Origin: Porodaedalea pini
Lineage: Eukaryota; Basidiomycota; Agaricomycetes; Hymenochaetales; Hymenochaetaceae
Assembly (NCBI GenBank): GCA_002794775.1
Contig: NBAY01000065.1
Span: 1-64,000, forward strand
Reading direction: 5' to 3'
Length of the DNA stretch: 64,000 nt
The position numbers and the translations under genes are program-made. Below, one piece after another: positions 52,507 to 64,000 of the stretch. Under the pieces are notes generated by a model. The model was not told the origin of the DNA, ran no database searches, and saw only the letters and a program-made list of their open reading frames with translations. Every line of letters begins with the position of its first letter. Position 1 is the stretch's first letter.

Positions 52507-55328
52507 CTACCCGCAAACAGGGGATGAACGGATCACGATGATAAACTTTCTAAGAGTACCAAGAACGCCCGATGCTGTGAGGCGTTTTTTTGGATTTTTG
52601 TCCCAGAGGTTACATAACAATCGCCAATATTTCTTGTCTGACACATTTTCGCTCGCAACCGGAAATTCACCTCTTTCCTTCAGTCTGCGCACTCTGTTTT
52701 GAGCCTTTTCATAAAGGACTGCCTCACACACAACCTGGCGTTAATAGGTCAGTTCGCATCGACAAGTAATATACTGAGTAATGTGCACTCACGACTGCGA
52801 ATACGCACCCGAAGGCATACATATCTGCTTCAGTTGAAACCTTTGCAGTGCCGTCGGATAAGTCCATACAGAATTCCGGTGCGAGGTACACTTCTGGGGC
52901 TTTCTGACCATCTGTACTAATGGATATGCGATTGAGGACGATCTCTGTCATATCAGCGACACCAAAGTCGGTTATAACAGCAAAAGGGCGTAGCGCCGAA
53001 CTTGGACATTTGATGAGAATATTTTCCTGTCAAAATACATGCTCAGATAATGCAGGATTAACATTCGAAGGATGTTCTTCGCACTGGTCTGAGATCTCCG
53101 TGCGCATAACGCCTCTCATGGACATGGACTAAAATAAGTTTATAGATAAATGCTCAAATACATGTCAAAGTCACTTACGGTAGTTTAGCCCAGAAGCCAC
53201 ATCGAGCATCTGTAATGTAACACTTAGGATAAACAGAATCCTTTTCTATTTAAAATAACAAGACTTGCCAGATTCAACCTGTCCTCGACACTCGATGAAT
53301 GTATGCTACAATACTCGCTGAGGTTCTCCTCACATACATCCATCACGAGACCTGGATATACGGAATCACTGAACGTACAGAAGCCAATGAGCTTGTTAAT
53401 GTTCCTGTGATCAGCGAAGCGCCAAATCTCAGCTTCGCGAATTATATGCTTGGATCGAAAGCTTCAGGATTTGCTACAGAGCCGTGAGCGATGAGGTCTC
53501 ACATTCCATATACGTTCCTCATTATAATTCTTATCTGATCGAGTAAAAATCTTCACAGCATACTGCTCATGCGATGTTAAGACTCATTAAACAGTTTCAT
53601 AAGTACATAGACAGACCTGACGAATGAGATCTTGCGAGTTGTACTTCCGAATTAGGCCAAAAGATCCACGTCCAAGAAATCCGCAAGACTTTCCTTCCAG
53701 CTCGATTTTATCCAGACCAAGTCGTTTCATGTCTGTTGAAGTTTTCTTATGTCGCAGAAGAGTAGATAAGTCATAACACACCTTGAATGGAGTGAATAGG
53801 GTGATCTCTTTTCTTTGCAACCACTTCACGTGCCCGCTTTGAAATATCGTCATCAGTTCTCTTTAGAGTCTCGTCAAGCTGCGAAGGGTCTTGAATAAGC
53901 CCAGAAGCTAATAATTCTGATCTCCCATGCTGAGAGATCGGGTGTCCGGCAAGTACATCTGAAAGGGCATAATCAGCGAGGTCAACAAGGGTGTTACTAA
54001 CCACTTGCCTTCACTCAGCGTACCATCATGCTCAAGAGCGTCTAGCTGCTGATTTGCTAAGAGTTTTCCGCCCAAGTACTACGTGCAAATAGACATTAAA
54101 AGACAATGCGTCCTTTTACTAGAGAAAGCACTTACGTCGACAATGTTCTTTAAATGATGGACTACCGGAGTAAGCACGTCTAGGACTTCAGATCGACAGC
54201 ACCTAAGGCCTTCCGTACATTCAGAAAGAACAAACAGAACACTGTAATAGGATGAACATGTAGGCAAGCTTGGGAGCGAAGAATAAAGTGTAACATACGG
54301 GACAAACAACTCTACACAAGGGCGTATCTTCTCCATCTTGTTCGGATACAGATCAATGAGCCTTATGATAGAAATTGCGGTCCGCTGTCCTTCTGCTACG
54401 CATTCACAAAAGGCATCGAAATCAGGCTCCACCATGTTCGCCTTTGACAATATGATGAGAACATCCAGTAAATATATATAGGAAGACACTTACAACATCG
54501 ACACAATAATCCAACATGAATACCACTTTCCTTGCCATCGCCCTCATATCGTTCCAGACAACAGTCTCTATGAAAATAGCTTATTGTCAATTGGCGTGCC
54601 GACTTTGTACGTTTAATGACAAAAGTACCTCGACTGTGCTTATCCAGATGATGATCACGCCACCACTTGGTTAGAGCGTGGTACGTAAGGCCAAATTCTT
54701 TCAAAAGTGAAGCAATGGCAACAGAAATGGTATCTGTCCCATTAGCATGACGTGAATCAAATGATATGCCACTTGAGGAGGCGTCTTCCTCGTTGAAGTC
54801 AACTACCCATGTCCCCACAAAGGAAGAAGCAGTTGTCAGCTCGGGAATCGAGGAGAGGTTCGATCTAAAAGCAAGTGGAGCAAGAAGCTTGTGGTCTCCA
54901 CATTGCTGAGTCGTCGTCTAATGAATAGGCTTAAACCATATCTTTGATCACAACAGAGATAATTAATCTTACCGTAAGGAGGTCCAATATTCGCTCAATA
55001 GTGCGCATGAGTTGCTTTGCTTCATCTGAAATTCCACTTCTTCCCATGAAACGCCTTACTCTCGCTGAAGAGCTTGAGCTACATGCAGCCAAGTAACTTT
55101 TGTACTCGCCACGGATTCTGATGGCACAGTATTAGATTTCGCAGTAAAATATGCAAAGGAGTCGAAAGTGCACTGTTTGATGCCTTTATGTATCTCCTTC
55201 GTCTTTGGATCATTCGAATCAACGAAAAGAGTGTCAATTCCTATGCCTTCTGAGTCCTCGCACATATTGTTGAGCCTTTTGTAACTCTCCTGAAGCAGCT
55301 TTTCGTTACTCTGCAAGGGTTGAGGCAT
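52507..55328 (-). CDS. Kinase with long helical N-terminal region (cassette 2, gene B)
   Basis: Start at ATG 55328 (MPQPLQSNEKLLQESYKRLN), directly abutting the pogo insertion. N-terminal helical stretches (IHKGIKQCTFDSFAYF, KEFGLTYHALTKWWRDHHLD, IRLIDLYPNKMEKIRPCVEL) precede the kinase domain: LGRGSFGLIRKY (glycine loop), YAVKIF, YLHVHERRYAHGDLRP (HGD loop), ENILIK, ITDFGVADM (DFG), EVYLAPEFC, ADMYAFGCVF, and a C-lobe LWDKNPKKRLTASGV ending at a TAG (52507-52509). Multiple short introns. Paralogue of 20139-23178. The insertion has replaced its promoter-proximal DNA, so expression may be altered. Confidence 0.73.
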
Positions 55329-55330
55329 TA

Positions 55331-58300
55331 CTGTCCGTTAGTGTATGGCCCCAACCGGACGAGATGCGTTACGGGCACCTTTTGGACAACCGGATGCGCG
55401 TTCGCGTGATGCAACCAGCTTCGGGCAACCCGGCCTTGACCCAGACCGCGCACATATATTTAGCAAATAAATTTCTAAATGTACTCTATGTTTGACAGTC
55501 GGAATGATTACAATCAAGAAAATTCAAGGAGGTCAACAGGCCATGATCGTTAAAAAAAATTCCCCTCTCTTGACTGTCTGGCATGTCTCTGCTACGAGAA
55601 AAAAAGGAAAAAAGGAAGCCGGGTGCAAGTTCAGATCTCGTCGGGAAGATAGACTATCTGCACAAGATACTAAAGAATCTACCAGACACGTTGCCGCTTG
55701 ATCCACCGGAGTCGACATTTCATTTCAGGTTCGATGCAGATGATCTGGAGGATGGTGGGCATTGGATGGCACTCAACAGAAATTTGGAAAGTTGTTTTCA
55801 AAGGCATTTGCATGCCAATGAATATACTCTTACAATCAAATATCGGTCATCAAATTTTGGTGCTTTGATTAAAATGCTCAAGGAGGCGGTGAAAGAGGAG
55901 AATGAGAATTACCGAAGTTTAATTCAGGACCGCTGGATTAACCGGATTCTTGACGCGGCCAGAGCCGCAGGTGGAACAAAGTAACTATTGAATTATATTT
56001 ACCATGTACTAATCAAGACTGATCGACACTGTGCTAGGAGTCCCAGTGAACCTTCGACTCGGACTTCCGCAGTGCCGGAACGGAATGTACGGGCTCGCAA
56101 AGCCTCCTCCCCCACTTCACCTGTGCTCATTGAAGATGACGATGGCGACTCTGATGTTGAGCTAATCAATGCAATACCAACCTCTTCCAAATCCATCAAA
56201 GTGAATGCGCACCAGAGCAAGATCACTTTTCCAAAACTAACGAAAGCAGCATCTATCGAGCAAACCAAGAGCGAGTTTGAGTACAGTCGCAAGCGCACAG
56301 GATGGCTAAAGGAATATAAACAGAAGGAGGAGGCAGCAAAGGTAGCCAGAACTCAGGAGCTGGCTAGACTTCGTGCACTAAAATTTCGGGCTTTAAAGAG
56401 AGAGGGAAGGAAAGGAAAGGAATCTGGATGTTCGGTGAGTTTTCTCTATCACTATTTCTTTGCTTTCTTATAACTCATGTTCTTTCTTTCCTTAGGCGAC
56501 TCTTGTACTAGATGCAAGTGGCTTACAGGTGCCCGAAACAACATTAAATGTTGCAGCAATATCTCGCGAAGTGTCAGGAAGCTGGAAGTCCAAGCGAAAT
56601 GGCAAGAAAGGTGGAACGGTTCAGCAAGCACACAAAACAACGAACTACTACCACCCATTTCTGTGGCAAATAATACAACAATTCGCGCCAAGATACCAAT
56701 ACTCTGCAGCACGTACAACAAAAGCACTCCTGCAAGAGTTTCCAATACTGTTCAGCCGCCTTAATAAAGGTATTTATCTTTTTTATTTCAATAATGAGAC
56801 GGAAACTAATTCAACAACAAATTAGGTACTATGCACAGGTGGCTCAATCATGATACGGTTCCCGCAAGCTGGAATGAAGTGACGTTGAAGAATGTGGAAC
56901 GGCACCGCACACTTGCATATAAAGGGCGTGCAGGAGTGCTTGCACAGTACCCAGAAATTGTTGATACGGCAAAGACAACATTCACTGGCCTGAGGATTAA
57001 CGGAATACCACTGTCAATTATTTTGGGCCGCGCTGTTCTCATTTGTCTCATCGAAACAAAGAATCCAGAGATCTTTGAAGGGAACTTCAAGTGTAGCGAA
57101 GTAATATATTACTTTATTCATTTATAAACATACTGACTTGTCTTTACAGTGGTTTGTACGAAACTTCTTTGCAAGCATTCTGGACATGACACCGCGCCGT
57201 GCAACTCGGGCAGCCGCTCATATTCCTGCAAATGCCGATGAGATATGCGAGCGAACGTTCTTCCGGCTTGTCAATGTCATCAAAGTCTTTGATATTCCAC
57301 TTTCAGTGAGTCTTGTACTAATTATCACACAAATCTATTTGCTGAAGACCATCTTCGGCAGCTCGTTATCAATATGGACCAGACCGGTGTACTGTATATC
57401 CCGGGATTCAAGCATACTTACGAGACGAAGGGTGCCATGCAAGTCAGCATCATTGGCAAAGATGAAAAATGCGGCTTTACTCTTTGCGTATCAAGCACAG
57501 CGGATGGGCAATTCCTCCCATTCCAGCAAGTGTGCAGTGGAAAGACAATGCGCAGCAGTCCAGATGCAAAGGCAGATGGTATGGAAATGGCCCTTTCCCT
57601 CGGCTTTCACTTTACAGTCGCCGCAAGTGAAAAGAACCCAACAAGTCATTATAGTACACTTGAAACAATGAAGCAAGTAAGTTGAACTCCTGCTCTGAAT
57701 CAAAGTCACTTTCATTGACTACTTCCAACTCGCCATCTTTATCATTATCTTTTAGTACATGGACAAGATATTTAAGCCACATTATGAGCAAGTTCTTAGC
57801 GACAATCCAAGGCTACCAAGGAACCAGCGTGCTGTCCTCTATCTCGATGCATACCCTGTCCACCTGAGTGCGGGATTTTTGGCCTTTCTTGAAGAAAAGT
57901 ACCCTTATGTCTTCCCGATCTTCGTTCCAGCCAATTGTAAGTTACTCTTTTATTCACGAAAATCTGCATACCACCACGCAGACGGCAGTTTGCTAAACTG
58001 CTTTTCTTTAGGCACAGGTGTTTTCCAACCTGCAGATGTCGGACTTCAACGGGTCATCAAGCACACGATCAAGCAATATTTTCTGGAGGAGCTTGTGAAG
58101 TCGCAACGTCAGCAACTTGCAGAGGGGGTCTCTCTAGAAAGCATCAAGTTTACGAACTCCATTACTGTTCTTCGCAACGCATCTGTTCAAGCTCTCATCA
58201 ATGTTTTTGAGTATATGACTGCGTTCAATGGCCGGGAAATCATTAAAATGGTATTCTCTAATATATTGTCACATTTTAATGTTATCTTTCTTACTTGCTA

Positions 58301-58894
58301 TGATGTCTAGGCCTGGAGAAAATGCGCGGTAAAGAAGTATAATCTATCTGCAGATATGCTAACAGACCCAAGTATTCGCCTCAACGACCTTGACACATAT
58401 CTCGAGACAGACAAGGTGCTATCTGACGAGATAGCGACACGAAAAAAAAAGCAGATTATTATCGGTCAAGATGTCGAGGGAGAAAAATGCGATGATGCAT
58501 ATGACGAACCAAACGAAGACGATTCGGCGGTCCCTCTTGAATCAGTTATCGCCAGCGCTTTGAAAATCAAGATTCCGGCACGTTGTTCTCGCTACTGTAC
58601 TCACGAAAGTAGCGTCAAGGAGTCTGATACAGGTCTTGCTCTTGTTCCTACCGCCGTTGAAGAGGATATATTGGCTTTCAATAACGATGGTCAGGCTTGG
58701 GGAGAAGATAATTTGCCTACTACGACGTAATTTCACAGCATATTTTTGTATTTCTTGGAATTAATAGTTTGGGATTTTTTTTTTTGCGTAACGCTACATA
58801 TACATGCAACCGGACCCCCCGCGTTATGCGTTACGCCAGCAACCCAACCCACCCAGCGTTCGCATGACGGTTGGGGCGATACACTCACGCACAG
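55331..58894 (+). mobile_element. Pogo-like (Tc1/mariner superfamily) DNA transposon
   Basis: Terminal inverted repeats of 27 bases match at 24 positions (they start CTGTCCGTTAGTGTAT and CTGTGCGTGAGTGTAT), flanked by TA at 55329-55330 and 58895-58896. The interior encodes one multi-exon DDE transposase. The complete ends and long open exons suggest a young, possibly active copy. Confidence 0.9.
55583..58730 (+). CDS. DDE transposase of the pogo-like element
   Basis: About nine exons with short introns. The first exon is taken from ATG 55583 (MSLLREKKEKRKPG). The N-terminal half has a charged, helical region (EYSRKRTGWLKEYKQKEEAA) and a probable DNA-binding part. The catalytic core: NMDQTGVLYIPG (first Asp), VLYLDAYPVHLSAGFLAFLE (second Asp) and TGVFQPADVGLQRVIKH (third Asp), with 37 residues between the second and third acidic residues after removing an intron. 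This is a DDE_1/CENP-B-type endonuclease arrangement. The acidic C-terminus ends at TAA 58728-58730. Catalyses cut-and-paste transposition at TA; no break in the core was seen. Confidence 0.82.
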
Positions 58895-58896
58895 TA

Positions 58897-59204
58897 GTAC
58901 TAGCGTAAGCTTCTTTAAGGACAAAAGATTTTCTTAGCCGTACAGTACCGATTTTCATCCTTCCTGAGGTAATAAGCTAAGACAACGAGTGAGGATGTTC
59001 TCTGCAAGATTTTTGGGACAAAGGGAAGCCCTTGAATCCTTATAACATTGAAAATGAGTACCCATTTTCGGGGATCAAACGACGATGGCGACCGTAAAAC
59101 AACAAGTTCCTATTGTCGTTTTACTGTGCGAAGCGTGAGAGAATGATCACGTGCAATCTGCGTTCACATGGTGAGCGCAATGACTACCTCTCACCCTAAC
59201 CTTT
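58897..59204. promoter_or_regulatory. Divergent promoter region split by the pogo insertion
   Basis: Without the transposon, the start codons of genes B and C of cassette 2 would be about 310 bases apart, almost the same as the 304 bases in cassette 1. This DNA is therefore probably the common promoter, now next to gene C only. Confidence 0.5.
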
Positions 59205-60609
59205 ATGGCTGCTAGTGTCGTCAACCAGGATAAGTCTCCACAAAACACTGACGAGGATGAAGAAGAGCTTCGTGACTCTGAGAAATGGTGGAGGGATCAC
59301 TACGAGCTACTTGAATCCCGAGGATACCGGTTGCGTCCTCGATATCGACCAGGCTGGATTCCATCTTGGAGACACACAGGGAAGAACCCACTTTTCTACG
59401 AGGATCACATCCCCAGCATAGTATGTCTCTCCTGTCCTGTTTCTAGACTTTTAAATACTATACTTAACTATCTAGACAGACTACGTGATGGACGCGACCC
59501 GAATTGCCGACAGGACAATCGTCTCGATCAAGCGCATCAGCAAAAGATCCAAAGAATTATCTATCGCACTTTTCCTATCCCCAGAAGAAAGCCCAAGAGA
59601 TGCCATGAACCATTGCATACCAATTTTTGATCATTTCAGCGATGCTTCCATACCCCAGTTTACATTCCTCGTTATGCCCCTACTACGGTGGTTTGATGAC
59701 CCGCCATTCTTTGCTGTTGATGAGGTCATCGATTTTATTCGGCAAACGTTGGAGGTAAATTTGTCTCTCATAATTGACTGTCATACCCTGAATACTTTCA
59801 GGGCTTGTTGTACATGCATAGTCGAGGTGTGGCTCACAGGTGCGTCTCCAATATTCTCTAATTTATCTGAGCTTCTGATGTGCTGAGGCACTCTCAGGGA
59901 CTGCGCTGCGCTGAATATTATGCTCGATGCCTCATCGATGTATCCGCACGGCTTTCATCCCGTTGCTAGCCTAAAGTACCCGTCAGGCAGAAAGCTCGCT
60001 CCTGTTCGTCGCCGGCGTGATGTGCAGGGGATCAAGTATTACTTCATTGACTTCGGCATCTCTACTCGCTTTGAAGATGATGTGAAAGGAGATGATAGAG
60101 TAGTGACCGGAATTGATGGGCAAGATCGTGATGTACCGGAACTTTCTGCTCATCTTCCATATAACCCATTCGCAGTCGATGTTTTCATCCTTGGTAACGT
60201 GTATCGGAAGAAGTTTCTTGACGTGAGTCTATGGTTATCCTGTTGTATATGAGTGCAGACTAAGTGTATTTGCTCAATGCAAACAGAAATACTCAAATCT
60301 CGCGTTTCTGATGGATCTGGTAGCTTCTATGACTGCTGCTTTACCTGATGATCGGCCATCCGCTGATAAAGCGTTGGCTCACTTCAACAATCTTGTTGCC
60401 AATCAGGCCAGCTTTCGCCTTCGTTGGAGACTAAAACAGAAAGATGCAGGATTTGCTAGACGTATCTTTGAAGACATCGGCTCTGTTGCGCGTGAGGGAG
60501 TATATGTTTCAAGGAGTATCATCAGTAAGGCTGTTGTTACCTTCCAAGCATTTTGCATGCTAATGTGTTCTGTTTTTCAGCACTTCCGATGATGTTGCTG
60601 CGAAATTAA
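59205..60609 (+). CDS. Protein kinase, WWRD-type N-terminus (cassette 2, gene C)
   Basis: Starts MAASVVNQDKSPQNTDEDEE. WWRDHYELLESRGYRLRPRY leads into the kinase fold: TIVSIKRISKRSKELSIALF (lysine), LVMPLLRWFDDPP, GVAHRDCAALNIMLD (HRD loop), YYFIDFGISTRFEDD (DFG), NPFAVDVFILGNVY and MTAALPDDRPSADKAL. The last intron leads to an ending LRN-stop at 60609. All catalytic residues are present. Close relative of 23483-24893. Confidence 0.8.
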
Positions 60610-61277
60610 GGTCACAATTTTCCCGGGTCACTCAGGATGGATCATCTTGTTTCAGCTTTGATACGCATTCATGTCATTGGTATATATTTTTGCACTCAAT
60701 GTGATTTATCACCTGTGCCATTTTTAATCCGATACATTCCCACAAACTACTTGTCTCGTACTGTACTCCTTGCTCACACTAGATGTGGCCACGCCGTGCG
60801 ATGGTGTACTCTGAGCTATTTTTTCTCGTGCTGTAATAGCTTGACGGCGTCTCGTCAGCCTAGTTACTTGCTTCTGTCAAACATTGTAGGCTGTAGTTCA
60901 TTGTGCTCTCATCGCAAAGGACACCAAGCAGTCTCCTAAGATTGATAGATTGTGAGACTTCCTATTGTTCTTGCTATTTGAATTAGACACCCAGTGAGAA
61001 GCACAAGCCGGCCTCGACGAGTCGCCTTGTTTTCTCCGTTTCTAAGTATGTTTGAATTGCAGCCCTTTGACCACGTGTCATCCTAGAATGGAAAATGTGG
61101 GAACGTGTAGAAGTTTGTGGGACCACATGCTTGCCGATCAGAAAATCATTTTGTTCCAGGTCATCGTAAATCATTCGGTGGAAGACGCTCACCTCCCCTT
61201 CAGCTCAAACTTGTAAGCATACAAACTCCCTTCCAGCGTGCCCGTACTGACAAGAGACTTTACTCATTTAGTTCACC
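60610..61277. other. Intergenic region
   Basis: No gene recognised. Confidence 0.5.
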
Positions 61278-63011
61278 ATGACAGATATTGCTTCACTGGT
61301 GTTAGGCATACCATCCTACGTTGAAGGGTTTGTCAGAATTGGAAGAACCGTCATGAAGTACAAATCGTTGGCGAGCGACCATATCAAAACCGTCGAGGAT
61401 GCAATTTTCTGTGCTGGGACATTACAGTACTATACTGGATTCGTGAATGTGAAGGACCCAGATACTCTCAACCATCCATCACGCCCACTTCTGGAAGAGG
61501 CCCTCGGCCATGCATCCGATGCCCTTGATACAGCGCGAGGCATTCTTCACAGCTGGACATTGCGTCTCAACCCTGATACTAAACCCCATGGACGAATGAT
61601 ATTGGCTAAGCTGGCAAGCTCGGTCGCCGAGAGGATTATTAGCAGTAAAGGTGATGGGCTCGAAGCTATCCCAAGGCGAAGTCACATGGCCAATCTGAAG
61701 CTGGTCTCAGAAGCCTTGTTTCTTGCCTTCGGCTGTGTAGAAATAAAGGAGGCTATGGCGAGGCTTAATAAATGGATAACCCGTCTTGGACAGCTCCTCC
61801 TCACGTCGCCAAATTTACGAGTAATTCGCAGAGATGCCTTGGGTACCAGAGAAAGGCACAAATAAATAGCGGATGATGTCGCCTTTGTTGCTTGTGCTCG
61901 TGAACGTGTAACCACGGAATGCAAAGTCTCCGTTCTGGGTGCTGCACACTTGGAATCTATGTTTGACATCGATCCCGACCACAAGTCCAAGATATATCAC
62001 TTGGTGGACGGCGACTTCTCTGGCTATATAGTCGACATCCGCGATCTCAATCTTCGACGGTCAAGAGCAGTATTCAAAGCTGAGAAACGCGACACGCTGA
62101 AGATATGTCGGCTTTTCGCTGAGCTACCATCTGATAGCGAGACCGGAGCTCGAGCTAGTGTCAGGATCTTACCATGCACCGAATATGCGATCGCAGATGC
62201 AGGGAAAAAACATTATCTCCTTTTCCGCCTTCCACCTGATACGGGAATGCCTTGCACGCTTCGTAGCCTACTAATTTCCGGCCCTGCCCAGCACTCCCTC
62301 AACTCTCGTCTCGAGTTTTGCGTCAAACTCAGGACATCGGTTCTCATAGTCCACTCGCTCGGACTGGTTCACAAGAATATACGTCCTGAGTCTGTCCTTG
62401 TTACCAATAGCCTTCATTCCGGCCTCCTTCCTGAGCAGCTCTGGACACCCTACTTGATTTCATTCGGCCAGGCTCGCTTGTCGGCAGGGCCCTCCGATTT
62501 GACATCCTACGTCGGAGCCGCTCTGGCACGGACTCTGTACGTGCATCCGCGCCATACCTCGTCGACCAAGAGAAAAAAGTTTCAAATGCGCGACGATATC
62601 TATAGCCTTGGCCTCTGCTTCCTCGAGATTGCGATTTGGAAATCTTTGTTCAAATGGGACGCCGAGAAAGGTGGCTTTGTATGCGACTTCAGCCTCCTGA
62701 AAATTTCAGACGATCACTATGAGCAGGTATTGCGGAGCAGAGGCCGATCGATACACCATGACAAGTGCTGTATTCGTCGCTACGATATCATAGAGTTCGC
62801 GAGAAAACAAGTCCCTGCCACGATGGGAGATACCTTCAGAGATATCGTGGTTGATTGCTTACTCTTTGGAGATGCCGATACTATGTCGTATGATGCGACT
62901 CTGGACAAAACTCACGAGGTGGACTCAGAGGATGATAAAGCCAATTTGCAGAGCGTTATGTTCGTGCAGAAGATATTGGTGAAGCTTCGTACTCTCGTAC
63001 TTGCTTTCTAA
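61278..63011 (+). pseudogene. HeLo-like N-terminus plus degenerate kinase fold with in-frame stop (cassette 2, gene D)
   Basis: MTDIASLVLGIPSYVEGFVR begins a helical domain of about 190 residues parallel to gene D of cassette 1. A TAA at 61863-61865 ends it after RERHK. The same frame then reads on (DDVAFVACARERVTTECKV, then a kinase-like domain to 63011). The latter has LVHKNIRPESVLV (Asp of the catalytic loop replaced by Asn), LISFGQARL (DFG to SFG) and RDDIYSLGLCFLEIAIWKS, so it is a pseudokinase. No splice sites obviously remove the stop. Either a pseudogene, or a gene now making only the 195-residue N-terminal domain. HeLo assignment is by pattern. Confidence 0.7.
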
Positions 63012-63650
63012 CAGTACGCGAGATGGAGCACTCTTTTTACCCTAGAGATTATGATCATGTTCATACTCAAGAGTCAGTAGTAACGGACGTTCTTACTTGA
63101 ACTGATTCAGAATGTTTCAACGAACTTGGAGTAACGTCAAAGACTTTTAGTGCTCATGTGTGTGTATGTATTTGACATTTGTATAAGCGATAAGTGATGT
63201 GTCGTGAGCTTGGAGAATCTGGTTTTGTCTCACTGAGGTCCCTAGCTCGCCGCTTTAAGTGAACCGTCTTACTGTGAGTCGATTTCGAACAATATTAATA
63301 TGAAACCGGATGGAAGTTTAGCCCATTCTCCACAGCCCAGAAGAAGCTTTAACATTCGAGGCACGATCGGGTGGTGATAAGACACGACACGGAGAAGCTA
63401 GCAGTGTTGATAGATGTATTCATGAGCATGATGCCATGCCTAGGCTGGTCTGCAAGTTTGCGAACTAACCAACAACAATAAGCTCCAGCCCTCCCCCGTT
63501 GATCCGTGATCTACTACTGCCATGCTCTAACATGCATGGTTGGATCTATTTGAACTTCACGGATCCGAAGCCGCCATTATTTCCTTACAGCTAATTCATC
63601 TCAGTTTTGGGTGTCGAGTTGGCTGACGACAGAGCCTCCACTCAATCTTA
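63012..63650. other. Intergenic region
   Basis: No gene recognised; the 3' region of gene D. Confidence 0.5.
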
Positions 63651-63654
63651 TATC

Positions 63655-64000
63655 TTCACGTTGCTGAGCTAACTGTACACTACATATGATGGGGCAACTT
63701 CTCAATAAACTGCACATTACGCATTCGTTATACTCCTCTGAATGCATCTCGGAGCTTATATTTGCATAGAAGATGGGACTCTTGCATTGGCCGGCTGCGT
63801 GTCAGCTAGACGTCCCGTGGACTTGGAATTAATGATCATGAGGTTCCTCGCCTCCGAAATCGCCAGGTCGCCGTGATCTAGTCCGACGTTGATCGGGAAC
63901 GCGAAGACAGAATCGTCCCTGTCACTGTTGATAAGTAATATTCATGTCATCCAAACGGAGGCCGTCTTGTGCGAAAGATTTGCAATGACAAAAGGATGGT
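63655..64000. repeat. Segment Y (second copy), pre-insertion state
   Basis: Similar to 29690-30034. Near the window end it reads TTTGCAATGACAAAAGGATG, corresponding to the site that in the first copy took up the MITE and then the hAT-like element. Confidence 0.65.

Overview
The window is nuclear DNA of a filamentous basidiomycete, most likely a mushroom-forming agaricomycete. Genes are split by many short introns (about 50-60 bases, GT...AG), the kinase families resemble lineage-expanded agaricomycete families, and the recognisable host gene fragments (XPB/Ssl2, Hsp90, ribosomal protein eS6, a Pas1/Pcl-type cyclin, a heparinase II/III-like protein) read as fungal. No species can be named from the sequence.

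Two giant palindromic (foldback) elements dominate. E1 (1102-17865, 16.8 kb) has arms of about 8.4 and 8.1 kb around a 318-base loop. E2 (37675-52248, 14.6 kb) has arms of about 7.1 kb around a related 319-base loop. Both start CACTTCAGG and end CCTGAAGTG, carry paired CCTAWTAGG motifs just inside the ends, share one perfectly conserved 43-base subterminal block, and hold tandem arrays built on the core TGGG-N4-CCCA. E2 is flanked by an 8-base target duplication, ATCAAGGA. E1 has none. Neither encodes a transposase. Their arms are packed with broken pieces of host genes. A cyclin-eS6 backbone is common to both. E1 also carries an XPB helicase copy inside the cyclin, and E2 carries an Hsp90 piece inside eS6. 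Each extra piece is mirrored in both arms.

The non-palindromic DNA holds two sets of four kinase-family genes in the same order and orientation. Set 1 is 18618-19991 (+), 20139-23178 (-), 23483-24893 (+), 25645-27475 (+). Set 2 is about 35830-37133 (+), 52507-55328 (-), 59205-60609 (+), 61278-63011 (+). E2 sits between the first two genes of set 2, and a pogo-like DNA transposon (55331-58894) sits at the start codon of the second. The last gene of each set couples a helical N-terminus, plausibly HeLo-like, to a kinase fold with degraded catalytic motifs. One of these is frameshifted and the other has an in-frame stop. A signalling or cell-death role for the cassette is an inference only.

Between the sets, 27745-34770 is a nest of repeats: segmental copies of flanking DNA (named X, Z and Y below), a TA-flanked element whose empty site survives at 34714, a 181-base MITE whose target duplication was split by a hAT-like element (30230-32521), and a solo LTR with a 5-base duplication inside that hAT. 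The order of several insertions can be read directly.
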